Source of the DNA: Vibrio hepatarius
GTDB taxonomy: Bacteria; Pseudomonadota; Gammaproteobacteria; Enterobacterales; Vibrionaceae
Direction of reading: 5' to 3'
DNA: 63,793 bases
Assembly (NCBI RefSeq): GCF_018860525.1
Contig: NZ_JAHKPM010000053.1
Location: 1-63,793 of the forward strand
The notes under the pieces are model-generated. The model was not told the origin of the DNA and ran no database searches. It worked only from the letters and a program-made list of their open reading frames with translations. Made by a program: the position numbers and the translations under genes. This document shows, in pieces, positions 34,832 through 43,982 of the stretch (positions are counted from its first letter, which is position 1; every line of letters starts with the position of its first letter).

Positions 34832-35608
34832 TTATATACAGTCGGAATGAGTTTTCAGTACTTGCCTTACGTAGTAAGCAAAATTCACTTTGTTTCGTTT
34901 GTCTGTGGATACCCAATCGTGAGCTTCATTAGCGAGTGCTGGTGGAATGGGTTGGATCTGCCCAGCTGCCATCGCGAGCAATTGCAACTTTGCTGCTCGC
35001 TCAATCAAAATGGCGAGGTTGCACGCTTCTTCAATGGTTTTTCCTGTCACCAACTGCCCATGATGAGAGAGCAAAATGGCTCGGTTGTTTCCCAGCGCAT
35101 TCGAAATAAGGACACCTTCTTCATTACCTACAGGGACGCCAGGCCAGTCACCCAGGAACGCACAATCATTGTAGAGGCCACACGTATCCATATGAGATAT
35201 CGTTAATGGAACTCTAAGCATGGAGAGTGCGGCGACATAGGTTGGGTGGGTGTGAATGATGCAATTCACTTCGGGGTGTTCTTTGTATACCCAAGTATGA
35301 AAGCGATTGGCTGGGTTGGCCATCCCTTGCTGGTCCAGTGGCTCCAGATCTTGGTCTACTTCAAGAAGATTATCAGCGGTGATTTCATCAAACCCTAGAC
35401 CAAATCTTTGAGTAATGAAGGTATCTGGTTTATCTGAGCGACAGGTGATTTGTCCTGCCAGTCCTGAATCATGCCCCTTGGTGAATAAAATCCGGCAGGT
35501 TAATGCAAGCTTCTGCCGATCGGTTAAATTAAGATCAGGGATGGTGGCATTCATACTGTTCTTGGCTATTTCCATTAGGGCTTGTTTACTGAATGTGTCA
35601 GTCTTCAT
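34832..35608 (-). CDS. Class II aldolase/adducin family protein
   Basis: 258 residues from ATG 35608, preceded by GGAGGAAA. The zinc-binding histidines appear in IIHTHPTYVAAL and LLSHHGQLVTG, as in fuculose-phosphate aldolase relatives. Substrate is uncertain; members without a sugar kinase partner often act as decarboxylases or on methylthio-sugars. It leads an operon with the DapA-like gene and is divergent from a MocR-type regulator that probably controls it. Confidence 0.82.
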   Translation of the reverse strand: MKTDTFSKQALMEIAKNSMNATIPDLNLTDRQKLALTCRILFTKGHDSGLAGQITCRSDKPDTFITQRFGLGFDEITADNLLEVDQDLEPLDQQGMANPANRFHTWVYKEHPEVNCIIHTHPTYVAALSMLRVPLTISHMDTCGLYNDCAFLGDWPGVPVGNEEGVLISNALGNNRAILLSHHGQLVTGKTIEEACNLAILIERAAKLQLLAMAAGQIQPIPPALANEAHDWVSTDKRNKVNFAYYVRQVLKTHSDCI

Positions 35609-35711
35609 TATCTTTCCTCCCAAAACTGTTGCGTCTTCTAAATTTCACTCTCATAATATTGACTCTCTGGACCCTTAGTAACCGCCAGATTATCTTTCCT
35701 TACTGGTCCAG

Positions 35712-37196
35712 ATGGAGGTGTGTTTGTTACGTCCTTGGCAGACTAAGATTTGGCTTTCACGCAGAAGTGGAGAGTCCATTTATACAACGCTGAGTAATCA
35801 GATCGCAGAAGACATTTGTTCTGGGCGTTTGGCTTCTGGTCACATGATGCCAGGCTCTAGAACCTTGGCGCTACAATTGGGGATTAACCGTAAAACGGTT
35901 CAGCAAGTCTATGAAGAGCTGGAGTCTCAAGGATGGCTGGTTTCCAAACCACGTCGTGGAACCTATGTGGCTGAAATGTTGCCAGAGCTGTCTTTGTCGT
36001 GTGAAAACCAAGAGTTAGTAAGTCGTACACAAGCCGCTTTGACCACGGGAAACTCGTTCGAAGAAAAACTGCTTTCATCCCATAATGCGATGGAGTCCAG
36101 TTCTATTAATGACGGTGTTCCTGATACGAGGCTGATTCCATTTGAACTGCTGTCACGTGCTTTTCGTCGAGCAATAGTACAAACGAGCAGACAGCCTTAT
36201 TTGGGCTATGGCGATCCCAAGGGCACTGACTCTTTACGCCAATCACTCCAGCATATGCTCAATATGGATAGGTTTATGAATGTCACGACAGACCAGATTT
36301 GCGTTGTCCGTGGTAGCCAAATGGCGATTTATCTCTCATCAAAGGTAATGGATCCTGCGCAAGGTGTCATGGTGGTTGAAAGCCTTTCTTACTCACCGGC
36401 AGTGGCTGCATTTGAATCCAACGGATTTAACGTTGTTCGATGCCGACAAGATGAGCGGGGATTGGATGTTGAAGACTTGGAAAAGATCTTATCGTGTTAT
36501 CAAGTTGCGGGTGTCTATACAACGCCACATCATCAATACCCAACGACAGTCAGTCTAACCATGGATAGGCGCCTTAAACTTTTGCAGCTCTCCAAACTGC
36601 ATGGGTTTGCTATATTGGAAGATGATTATGATCACGAATTTCACTATGAGAGTCGCCCAATTCCACCGCTAGCCAGTCTCCCAAATAGTGAGAACGTAAT
36701 TCATATTGGGTCATTATCGAAAGTATTTGCCCCTGGATTAAGGCTTGGATACATGGTGTCCAGTCCGGTATTTATCAACCGTGTTGCTAAGGAAGTTACC
36801 CTGATTGATAGGCAAGGCAGTACGGTAACTGAACTGGCTGTGGCGGATCTGATGCAATCGGGCGATGTCAAAAGACACATTCGTAAAGTTCGTAAGGTAT
36901 ACCAAGCTCGGCGAGATCATGCAGCAAGTGAATTACAGCGTATTTTCAACGACAATGTTTCGTTTCGCCTACCGCTGGGTGGGTTAGCACTATGGATCGA
37001 TATTTCGCAACTGTTGACAGTTTATGGTGATGATAAGTCAGAAGATTTTTTATCAAACTTACCCGTTTTATCAGGCAGCAAACTGTTTACCAGTGCAGAG
37101 TCAATATTGCCAGCACACGTAAGATTTGGTTTTGGTGCACTGACAAAAGGTGAAATTACCACTGCTCTGGAACAATTTGCTGGGCAAGTGATGTGA
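35712..37196 (+). CDS. MocR-family transcriptional regulator
   Basis: 494 residues. An N-terminal GntR winged helix (ESIYTTLSNQIAEDICSGRL, NRKTVQQVYEELESQGWLV) is joined to a PLP aminotransferase-like domain with the PLP lysine in HIGSLSKVFAPGLRLGY. MocR proteins sense amino compounds or pyridoxal derivatives. It is divergent from the aldolase/DapA-like operon, 103 bases away, and is its likely regulator. Confidence 0.9.
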   Translation: MEVCLLRPWQTKIWLSRRSGESIYTTLSNQIAEDICSGRLASGHMMPGSRTLALQLGINRKTVQQVYEELESQGWLVSKPRRGTYVAEMLPELSLSCENQELVSRTQAALTTGNSFEEKLLSSHNAMESSSINDGVPDTRLIPFELLSRAFRRAIVQTSRQPYLGYGDPKGTDSLRQSLQHMLNMDRFMNVTTDQICVVRGSQMAIYLSSKVMDPAQGVMVVESLSYSPAVAAFESNGFNVVRCRQDERGLDVEDLEKILSCYQVAGVYTTPHHQYPTTVSLTMDRRLKLLQLSKLHGFAILEDDYDHEFHYESRPIPPLASLPNSENVIHIGSLSKVFAPGLRLGYMVSSPVFINRVAKEVTLIDRQGSTVTELAVADLMQSGDVKRHIRKVRKVYQARRDHAASELQRIFNDNVSFRLPLGGLALWIDISQLLTVYGDDKSEDFLSNLPVLSGSKLFTSAESILPAHVRFGFGALTKGEITTALEQFAGQVM

Positions 37197-37321
37197 AGGC
37201 GATGAAAAAAGAAGTTCAGGACGTACACCAAAAGAGCTACTAGCCTAAATCGACGACAATATTTCTCAAATGTTTTGGTTCGTCAAAACAAACCGAAAGT
37301 GCCAAGCGTTGTGAATCCGTC

Positions 37322-38059
37322 TTAAACGCTATGTTTAGTGCTTCGGGTTGTAGAGTGGATGAACAAGTACAGAGCAAAACCCATTGTTTCGCGCCCCCAC
37401 TTCAAATACGCATCTTTCCAATATCGTCTTGTTTTTACTTTGTCCAATAACTCTATATTTTCAGGGTCTAGCAGCAACGCTCGTTCGGATGCGAGCCAAA
37501 ACGAACTTTCAAAAGTGTCCCAATCTTCATAGGAAGCATGAACGACATAAACGCATTCGAGGCCTAATTGATTTCCTGCTTCTATATTTTGAAAGTTTGA
37601 CCGTAATTCTAACGGATCAATTCCTGTTGCTCGTAAGTACTCTTTATCGGGTTCTTTTCGCCAATATGCATCACCAAGTACAATGACGCCATCGGAAACT
37701 ATAAGAGATTTCATGTCAGACAGTGCATTGTCTAAAGCTTCACCAACATCACCAAAAGCATGAGTAGAGCCTAAACTAAAACACACATCAAATGCGCCTT
37801 TAGGCAGCTCAACATCTTTGAATGCACCAGTATGAAAGGTAACTTGATCTAAATACGAGTCCAAATTCTCCTTTGCTTTAGCCATTTCTAATTCGTCTAT
37901 TTCAATGACAACCGCCTGGCAGTTAAACTTGTCTAAAACCTTTTTAATTAATTCACCATTCCCGCAGCCAACATCTAAGACTAAAGAGTCCTCATTGAGC
38001 CATAGCTCATCTAGCAAGTTATCTATACAGCTTGTGTTAATAGGATTGTTATATTTCAC
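37322..38059 (-). CDS. Class I SAM-dependent methyltransferase
   Basis: 245 residues. Motif I is VLDVGCGNGELIKKVL; an acidic residue at the end of strand 2 (VIEIDELEMAK) should bind the ribose of SAM. The substrate is not evident. GTG 38059 follows GGAGGG. Single gene unit with no biosynthetic neighbours. Confidence 0.85.
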   Translation of the reverse strand: MKYNNPINTSCIDNLLDELWLNEDSLVLDVGCGNGELIKKVLDKFNCQAVVIEIDELEMAKAKENLDSYLDQVTFHTGAFKDVELPKGAFDVCFSLGSTHAFGDVGEALDNALSDMKSLIVSDGVIVLGDAYWRKEPDKEYLRATGIDPLELRSNFQNIEAGNQLGLECVYVVHASYEDWDTFESSFWLASERALLLDPENIELLDKVKTRRYWKDAYLKWGRETMGFALYLFIHSTTRSTKHSV

Positions 38060-38364
38060 AATTACCCTCCATGGAATCTTTTAATTCAGACACTTAAAAG
38101 AATTGTTGAGATCACGAGTACCTTATATTCTTAATACCAGTCAGTCTGGTTTTTCTATAGGCCCAACTTTCGGTAAATCTACCATAATCCACTAAAAACT
38201 AAAGTAAATGTATCATGTTGTTCATTCTGTCATCACGTAAAAACATACCAGCGTGTTATTACTTTCTGATAAAGAACGTTATTTGACCTGTAACGCTAAT
38301 CGCCCCAATTTGGGGCGATTATTCAAGGTAGATTTGGTTTTCTGTGGCGCTAATCCATCGCTTG
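38060..38364. other. Intergenic gap with hairpins
   Basis: Between two leftward units. Besides the hairpin at 38298-38320, ACCAG (38136-38140) and CTGGT (38146-38150) flank five bases and are followed by TTTTT, a short terminator-like or operator-like element. No gene seen. Confidence 0.45.
38298..38320. terminator. Hairpin after the metallophore operon
   Basis: Perfect 10-bp stem (38298-38307 with 38311-38320) and a 3-base loop, 45 bases past the stop of the NicO gene. No T-run on the leftward strand, so the role as terminator of the long operon is likely but not certain. Confidence 0.55.
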
Positions 38365-39405
38365 CTAGAGCACCTGTGACATACCTGTATCTTGGCTACT
38401 AACCAATAATAAGCCGATGGCGATTAGGAGTAAGCCACCAAAAAGCTGCACGTAATAGCCAGCAAGCTGCCATGGCGCCGTTTTGTCACTGCTGGTTGCA
38501 GCAAGGTAACGTTTGACTATCTTCTTACTGGTCAAGGTTAAGATCGCAATGATTGAGGTTGTCAGTGCGGTTCCACCAGCCATGGCAAGTGCACTCATCA
38601 CGCCTAACCAATAGGTGCCTACCATATTGGCAAACAACAGCGCCATAATAGCACCAGTACATGGCCTAATCCCTATGCTCGCAACAATACCAACGTATTC
38701 CCTCATCGTTGATGCCTCGTTAATCGCATCTGCACCGGCTACATGTTGGTGCCCACAGCCACATTTGTCGTGAGAGTGCTCAGTGGTATGCAAAACGCTT
38801 TGCGGCATAAGTAACGAACCATGGACATTCATCGACATCTCTGGCTGCGCGGCAATTGGTGTCAATGCTTTCACTTTCAGCTTAGGCACTCGAATAGCTC
38901 GATAAATCTGCTTGCTCGCTTTCCAACAAATCAGAAGGCCAAGCACCACAACCAAAACAAAGCTGAGCGCGACAAAGGTAGCCGCTTTTTCATTCACCAC
39001 TCGCATTGACGCATTAAAGCCCCAAATTAAAACACTCACCAACAAGATGGCAACCAAGGCTTGGCATATGGCGGAAATAATGGTCAGCATCAGACTCGCT
39101 CTTACTTTTGCTGGGTGCGTCGCTAAATAGGTAGACACGATCACCTTGCCATGGCCAGGCCCAAGCGAATGAAGCATCCCATAAAGAAAGCTGAATCCAA
39201 CCAAATAGCTACCCGACACCAGTGGCTCACTTTGCGCGCTGTAGAGCAGGTCAGCAAGTTGGCCATTCACTTCTCTCTGCCATTCAATGGCCGCCAACAC
39301 CAACGAGGGCCAGATGAGCCATACCTGATAGGCACCGATCATTAGCATCAATAAAGAACTGCTAGCAACTAACCAACTTGTTTTTATTTTTTGACTTAGT
39401 TTCAT
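38365..39405 (-). CDS. NicO-family nickel/cobalt-type metal permease
   Basis: 346 residues from ATG 39405 (AAAAGG upstream). Several membrane helices, the family stretch GMLHSLGPGHGKVIVSTYLA with its histidines, and a cytoplasmic or periplasmic histidine/cysteine loop (HTTEHSHDKCGCGHQH) mark a NicO/RcnA-like transition-metal transporter. A second half carries GIRPCTGAIMALLFANMVG. Last gene of the Zur-preceded operon. With the DUF1007 gene it probably handles zinc or a competing metal; direction of transport is open. Confidence 0.85.
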   Translation of the reverse strand: MKLSQKIKTSWLVASSSLLMLMIGAYQVWLIWPSLVLAAIEWQREVNGQLADLLYSAQSEPLVSGSYLVGFSFLYGMLHSLGPGHGKVIVSTYLATHPAKVRASLMLTIISAICQALVAILLVSVLIWGFNASMRVVNEKAATFVALSFVLVVVLGLLICWKASKQIYRAIRVPKLKVKALTPIAAQPEMSMNVHGSLLMPQSVLHTTEHSHDKCGCGHQHVAGADAINEASTMREYVGIVASIGIRPCTGAIMALLFANMVGTYWLGVMSALAMAGGTALTTSIIAILTLTSKKIVKRYLAATSSDKTAPWQLAGYYVQLFGGLLLIAIGLLLVSSQDTGMSQVL

Positions 39406-39473
39406 AGGACTAAACCTTTTTATATTGCAATGAAAATTCACGCTTTGGAATTAAAAGAGACACTCTGTGACCA

Positions 39474-40157
39474 CTAACTAGCGACCAGAGCACAATGCAT
39501 TTTCACCATCTGCGTGAACAACTGCCCAAGGGTATTATCAGGATCTGAATCAGCAGGTAATGACATGGCATACATCATTTGCTTAGAAGTAGGATGAGGC
39601 TCCACAAGCTCCAGCTGACATTGTTGTGCTAAGCCTTTAGAGAGAACAATGTCTGACTTTGAACGCCATGCCATATCAACATAGTAACTAGAGTCAAACA
39701 CCAATAAACGCAGTGTGTCCCTTGTTAATGATTTGGGTTTGGCGAGCGGAAGAGTGAAACTCAGCTTTAGTTTTGACTTTTCACGCTCTAGTTTTTGGTC
39801 AAGAGCAAGGTGATATTTGATCGGCGTTTCACCATCATAAAAATAAGTAAAGTAATGTTCACTTAACATGTTTTTCACAACCGTTTTAGCAATCTTATCT
39901 AAAGTGCTGTTGGCATTTTTCGGTGACATATCCTCCCCATCAAGCAGATAGGCAGACGTCATAGAATCAAACGTCCACTCCATTTTCAGGCCACTGACAA
40001 TACCATTCTCACCTTCAATATACGTTTTCATGTCTACCCAAGAATGAGGGTGAGCATTTAGAGGTGCTGAAATATATAGTGCTATCAAAGCAACTAAACC
40101 GGACAACCTATAACGCCCAAAAGATCGAGCCCACTTTTCAAATGTCAAAAAATGCAT
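39474..40157 (-). CDS. DUF1007 periplasmic protein
   Basis: 227 residues from ATG 40157, with AAAAAGGAG eight bases before; another in-frame ATG at 40196 also has a good ribosome site (AAAGGAG). A signal peptide (LSGLVALIALYISAPLNA) ends before HPHSWVDM, the conserved DUF1007 opening. The family is routinely found with NicO permeases and is thought to be a periplasmic metal partner. Located between the EamA exporter and NicO genes in one operon. Confidence 0.85.
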   Translation of the reverse strand: MHFLTFEKWARSFGRYRLSGLVALIALYISAPLNAHPHSWVDMKTYIEGENGIVSGLKMEWTFDSMTSAYLLDGEDMSPKNANSTLDKIAKTVVKNMLSEHYFTYFYDGETPIKYHLALDQKLEREKSKLKLSFTLPLAKPKSLTRDTLRLLVFDSSYYVDMAWRSKSDIVLSKGLAQQCQLELVEPHPTSKQMMYAMSLPADSDPDNTLGQLFTQMVKMHCALVAS

Positions 40158-40245
40158 CAACATTACTCCTTTTTCTATCTTAATGAGATTACTCATACCC
40201 ACTCCTTTGCGACACAACATCCATATTCCGTATAACACCACTTTT

Positions 40246-41133
40246 TTAACTCGCGCGAAGCGGCTTGTCTTTTTCACTCGCTGGCAAGGAATTTGGGGTA
40301 CTGGTTTTTTTCCAAGACAATGCAATACAAGCGACCACAATCAGGCAACCACCGAACACTGTCATCCAACTAGGTACCTCTTGCCAAAAGATAACACCCC
40401 AAAGCACATTAAATACCAAACCGATATAGCGAGTGCCCGCAACCACTGCGGCGTTTTCATGGGTAAAGGCCTTAGTTAAGAAGATTTGACCGATAAGGGA
40501 CACCACACCAATTGCGACGAGATAAAACCATGTCTCACCCTTTGGAATAATAAAGTCATCTTTCATTAGGTAAGCGGATACCAGCATGGCCGTCATTAGA
40601 AAATAAAAAACGATTTCATAGGTATGGTGGCGCTTACTCAAATGCCGAATAGTGATGGATGCACCAGCGGCAAAAATGGCACTGGCTACACCGGCTAAAG
40701 CATATATATTGAACGATTGGTATTCGAATGGATTAATCACTAATCCAACGCCAACGAGTACCAAGGGAAGCAGAAATTTGGCTTTAGCTGGTAATCGCTC
40801 TCCCAACAAAAAATGCGATAGCATAATCACAAAAAAAGGCGACAGATAAGCCAAAATTGCTGCATCAGCCAATGGAATATGCGCAATGGTGTACACAAAT
40901 GCCAATAAATAAAACGCGCCGAGTAAGCCTCGAAGTACTAACAGAGAGACACCAGTGCGAGAGAAAGACACCTTAGCTTGCCACATTAAACCTAAGATCA
41001 GCACGCTGCCAATGGCACTGCGAAAAAAGACAATTTCCGCACTTGGTATAGTGATGCTTGCAGCCTTAATCAGCGCATTCATCACGCTAAACACAAAGGC
41101 CGAGAAAATGGCAAGTGCCACACCTTTATTCAT
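40246..41133 (-). CDS. cntI: EamA/DMT exporter, CntI-like
   Basis: 295 residues with about ten membrane helices in two EamA repeats. Its start overlaps the end of the CntM-like gene by eight bases. In Pseudomonas the gene beside cntL-cntM encodes an EamA protein that exports pseudopaline across the inner membrane, so the same task is proposed here: release of the finished opine metallophore. Confidence 0.82.
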   Translation of the reverse strand: MNKGVALAIFSAFVFSVMNALIKAASITIPSAEIVFFRSAIGSVLILGLMWQAKVSFSRTGVSLLVLRGLLGAFYLLAFVYTIAHIPLADAAILAYLSPFFVIMLSHFLLGERLPAKAKFLLPLVLVGVGLVINPFEYQSFNIYALAGVASAIFAAGASITIRHLSKRHHTYEIVFYFLMTAMLVSAYLMKDDFIIPKGETWFYLVAIGVVSLIGQIFLTKAFTHENAAVVAGTRYIGLVFNVLWGVIFWQEVPSWMTVFGGCLIVVACIALSWKKTSTPNSLPASEKDKPLRAS

Positions 41134-42403
41134 GATTCACTCCTAGGTCAGAAGGCAGCCATGCGAGGCCTTGACTCGCTTGGTCTTGATTGGATTGGGT
41201 AAACGGGTTTTCTAGACCTTGATCAAGTAACCATTGCTCAAAAACACCCAGCACTTGGCTAATCGAAGCACAATCAATACCGCAATAACTCGACAGAGAT
41301 TGCAGCCAATACAGTGCTTGTAAGTCTTCACTTGGAATTCTGGGCCAATACCCTTTTTCAAGATTACCTTTGGCAAAAGGCACCGCCGAGAAATCAAAAT
41401 ACCGTCCACCCTTATCTGGAGTGGAAAAAGGATCAATTAAGATCGCGCTATAACGCACATACAGACGATATTCTTGTTCAATAGGCATGCAGTCCGTAAA
41501 GGTATCAATTTGATAACGAGACAAACTTTCTTCACGAACAGGATAATTATCATCGTTTAAAAACTGTAATAAGTTAAATGACTCACCGCCAAGCTTTTCA
41601 ATCAACGAAGACATATCTCGCCACAACAGGACTAAGGTTTGCATCGTAAATGTCGTGATCGGCCCCTCAGGGAATAACTTGTACATGTACTTTTTATCCC
41701 CCCCTACGCTAAAAATATGATCAAGCGAAAAAGGGTTAATAAACAGTGCTGAGTGGACATAAAGCGTAATATTACGTCCTTCGACACTAAATCCATTTTT
41801 CAATGTCTGAATTTGAGAATCGACCTGATTTAATGCCTCATTAAACAGAGAGAGAATTCCATGTTTATTCTGGCTAACATAGGCATAAACCCGTTTTTTA
41901 ACCGCCTTAGTGATCACTCGTAGTGTATGTTCTTTTTGCTCAAATTTCGTTGCCGCAAAGTAGTTAGAAAACACCAGTACGCTGGGTGTTAACCCATGCT
42001 GATCAAAAAAACCTTGAGTAATTTGATGACCACCAAACCAGGACGAAAGCAGAACTACTTCTTTTACTTGCGTCAGACTGTCTACAGGTAACCCCTTTAA
42101 GACCGACACCAAAGCATAGGCGGGAGTGGCAATAATAATACTATCCCACTCTCCTTCAACAAGATCGAGATCTGGGTATACAGAATTAATACATGCCGAC
42201 TTTACAAAGCAAGACAAGTTATCTTTTGCTACGTCAACTTGGACGGCTTCACCATCCTGTAACCGCTGGGCACGGGCTTGCCAATGGGCAGAACGCCGAC
42301 TAACCATGCCAAGGTGAGAACAATGTGGTCTGAGTAAGGCGGCGGTTTGAAACGCAGCTGGCCCTGCCCCAACGATCAATAATCGCCCCAATTGATGAGT
42401 CAT
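41126..42403 (-). CDS. cntM: Opine metallophore dehydrogenase, CntM-like
   Basis: 425 residues. The N-terminal NADPH site reads LLIVGAGPAAFQTAALL. Matches to staphylopine/pseudopaline dehydrogenases include VVLLSSWFGGHQITQGFF, SNYFAATKFE and LYVHSALFINPFSL. The enzyme should condense the CntL product with an alpha-keto acid (pyruvate or 2-oxoglutarate) and reduce the imine. Which keto acid cannot be read from sequence. It abuts the CntL-like gene with no gap. Confidence 0.88.
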   Translation of the reverse strand: MTHQLGRLLIVGAGPAAFQTAALLRPHCSHLGMVSRRSAHWQARAQRLQDGEAVQVDVAKDNLSCFVKSACINSVYPDLDLVEGEWDSIIIATPAYALVSVLKGLPVDSLTQVKEVVLLSSWFGGHQITQGFFDQHGLTPSVLVFSNYFAATKFEQKEHTLRVITKAVKKRVYAYVSQNKHGILSLFNEALNQVDSQIQTLKNGFSVEGRNITLYVHSALFINPFSLDHIFSVGGDKKYMYKLFPEGPITTFTMQTLVLLWRDMSSLIEKLGGESFNLLQFLNDDNYPVREESLSRYQIDTFTDCMPIEQEYRLYVRYSAILIDPFSTPDKGGRYFDFSAVPFAKGNLEKGYWPRIPSEDLQALYWLQSLSSYCGIDCASISQVLGVFEQWLLDQGLENPFTQSNQDQASQGLAWLPSDLGVNHE

Positions 42404-43189
42404 TTACATTTTCTCCATTACCACTGTATCATAAATGGACGCTTGATTATTAAGACGACGCGTCCCCCAACCTTCCATCAGTTCTGGATTAAATGGGTAG
42501 TTAAACGCAGACTTAATTCCATTACCAAAGCGTACCAACACGCGATGAGAAGGGGTTAAAAAGGGTTTCAGACGGTTCAATATCTCCCATTTATGCTCGA
42601 CTAACGAAGCAACCAATATATGAGTCGGCTTAAAATCATGAAACTCGGCGAGCAAGTCCTGACAACCAAAGCTGGTTGGCAGTGCATCATGATCAAGATC
42701 GTTAGCCATACTCACTGCGTGCTCATCAATATCAACGCCGTGTACAGCCGCGCCGGTCAGCTTTGCTATGGTAAACGCAGACAAAGGGTAGGATCCTGAA
42801 CCGATAAACAAGACTCGAGAGTCCGGTGTCACACTGGCACTATCGAGCTCGATATGTACAGTATTAGAAAGCCGATTTAGGTAGTCGGTGATATCCAACT
42901 GATGAGACTTAGCGCATTTAGACTGGTGCTTTTCTAACACACATAGCGCTCGAATCGAGGTTTCACGCAAGCGCTTCAGTTGTCTATCGTGTTCAGGGTG
43001 ATGTTTAAGCTCATCACTTAAGTCTTGTATAGATTCGGTCATTATCCAAGCGCAAAGATCATCCAACTTTTTTTGCAGCAAAGTAAAACAATCACAACTC
43101 TCGACACTGTATTGAGTGAGCTGTTCTATCTGAGATTCAAATGTCGAAATAGCCACTAAGAGTTCATAATGGCGATACATCATCGGCAT
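42404..43189 (-). CDS. cntL: Nicotianamine-synthase-like enzyme, CntL-like
   Basis: 261 residues with the CntL architecture: a helical N-terminal part, then a SAM-binding core (RVLFIGSGSYPLSAFTIAKL, VHGVDIDEHAV, FILVASLVEHKWE-type segment). CntL transfers an aminobutanoyl group from SAM to histidine. No histidine racemase (CntK) gene lies nearby, which favours L-histidine as in Pseudomonas rather than D-histidine as in Staphylococcus. AAGGA precedes ATG 43189. Second key enzyme of the metallophore. Confidence 0.87.
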   Translation of the reverse strand: MPMMYRHYELLVAISTFESQIEQLTQYSVESCDCFTLLQKKLDDLCAWIMTESIQDLSDELKHHPEHDRQLKRLRETSIRALCVLEKHQSKCAKSHQLDITDYLNRLSNTVHIELDSASVTPDSRVLFIGSGSYPLSAFTIAKLTGAAVHGVDIDEHAVSMANDLDHDALPTSFGCQDLLAEFHDFKPTHILVASLVEHKWEILNRLKPFLTPSHRVLVRFGNGIKSAFNYPFNPELMEGWGTRRLNNQASIYDTVVMEKM

Positions 43190-43226
43190 ACGTTTTTCCT
43201 TGTATATTTTTCTGTTTATATGTTGG

Positions 43227-43982
43227 CTAAAGACAATTTGGCGTTACATGGAGATGGCCTTTACTGCACCGGCCGACATCCACATCGACTTGATACACCC
43301 GGCTAAGGATCGTCTCATCAAGCACTTCTCTCGGCGCTCCCGCTTTTTGCACTTTACCTTTATCAAGCAAAAGTAAGTGATCGCAGTAACGCGCAGCCAT
43401 AGATAGATCGTGTAATACCGCGATGGTGATGCATTGGTGTTCAAGCGTGTAGTCCCGCGCTAAAGCTAAAACTTGCACCTGATGTTTAAGATCTAGCGCA
43501 CTGGTTGGCTCATCTAAAAGCAAAATGGATGGGCGACCAACTAATGCCTGAGCCATTGAGACCAACTGCTGTTGACCACCGCTTAAATGAGAAAAGGTAC
43601 GAGTGGCAAGATGAAGCAACCCAAGTTCTATCAAAATAGATTCAGCTCTCTGTTCCTGCTCCAGAGTAATGCGCCAATTCAGCGAATGTACCAGCCCCAA
43701 CAGCACGACTTCAATCACGGTAAGCTGACTCGAAGACTTATTGAGCTGACATAAATAGGAATAACAAGTACGCGGGATACTTTGTCCATCATCTAAGAAG
43801 GCACCAAGCGTGCCTGTACTAGGAACCAGCCCCATCATAGTTTTTAACAAGGTGGTTTTCCCTGCTCCATTAGGACCTAAAATGGCTGAAAACTCGCCTG
43901 ATTTAAATGTCGCGTTTATCGGTGTAAGTATCGATTTTCCACCCATATTGACCGCAACATCATTGAGCGACATATGCTTCAC
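43227..43982 (-). CDS. ABC transporter ATPase, FecE/BtuD type
   Basis: 251 residues with Walker A GPNGAGKTT, signature LSGGQQQ and Walker B ILLLDEPTSALD. Energises uptake of a metal chelate with the permease gene it overlaps by four bases. Being in one operon with cntL/cntM-like genes makes the metal-opine complex its probable cargo. Confidence 0.92.
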   Translation of the reverse strand: MKHMSLNDVAVNMGGKSILTPINATFKSGEFSAILGPNGAGKTTLLKTMMGLVPSTGTLGAFLDDGQSIPRTCYSYLCQLNKSSSQLTVIEVVLLGLVHSLNWRITLEQEQRAESILIELGLLHLATRTFSHLSGGQQQLVSMAQALVGRPSILLLDEPTSALDLKHQVQVLALARDYTLEHQCITIAVLHDLSMAARYCDHLLLLDKGKVQKAGAPREVLDETILSRVYQVDVDVGRCSKGHLHVTPNCL

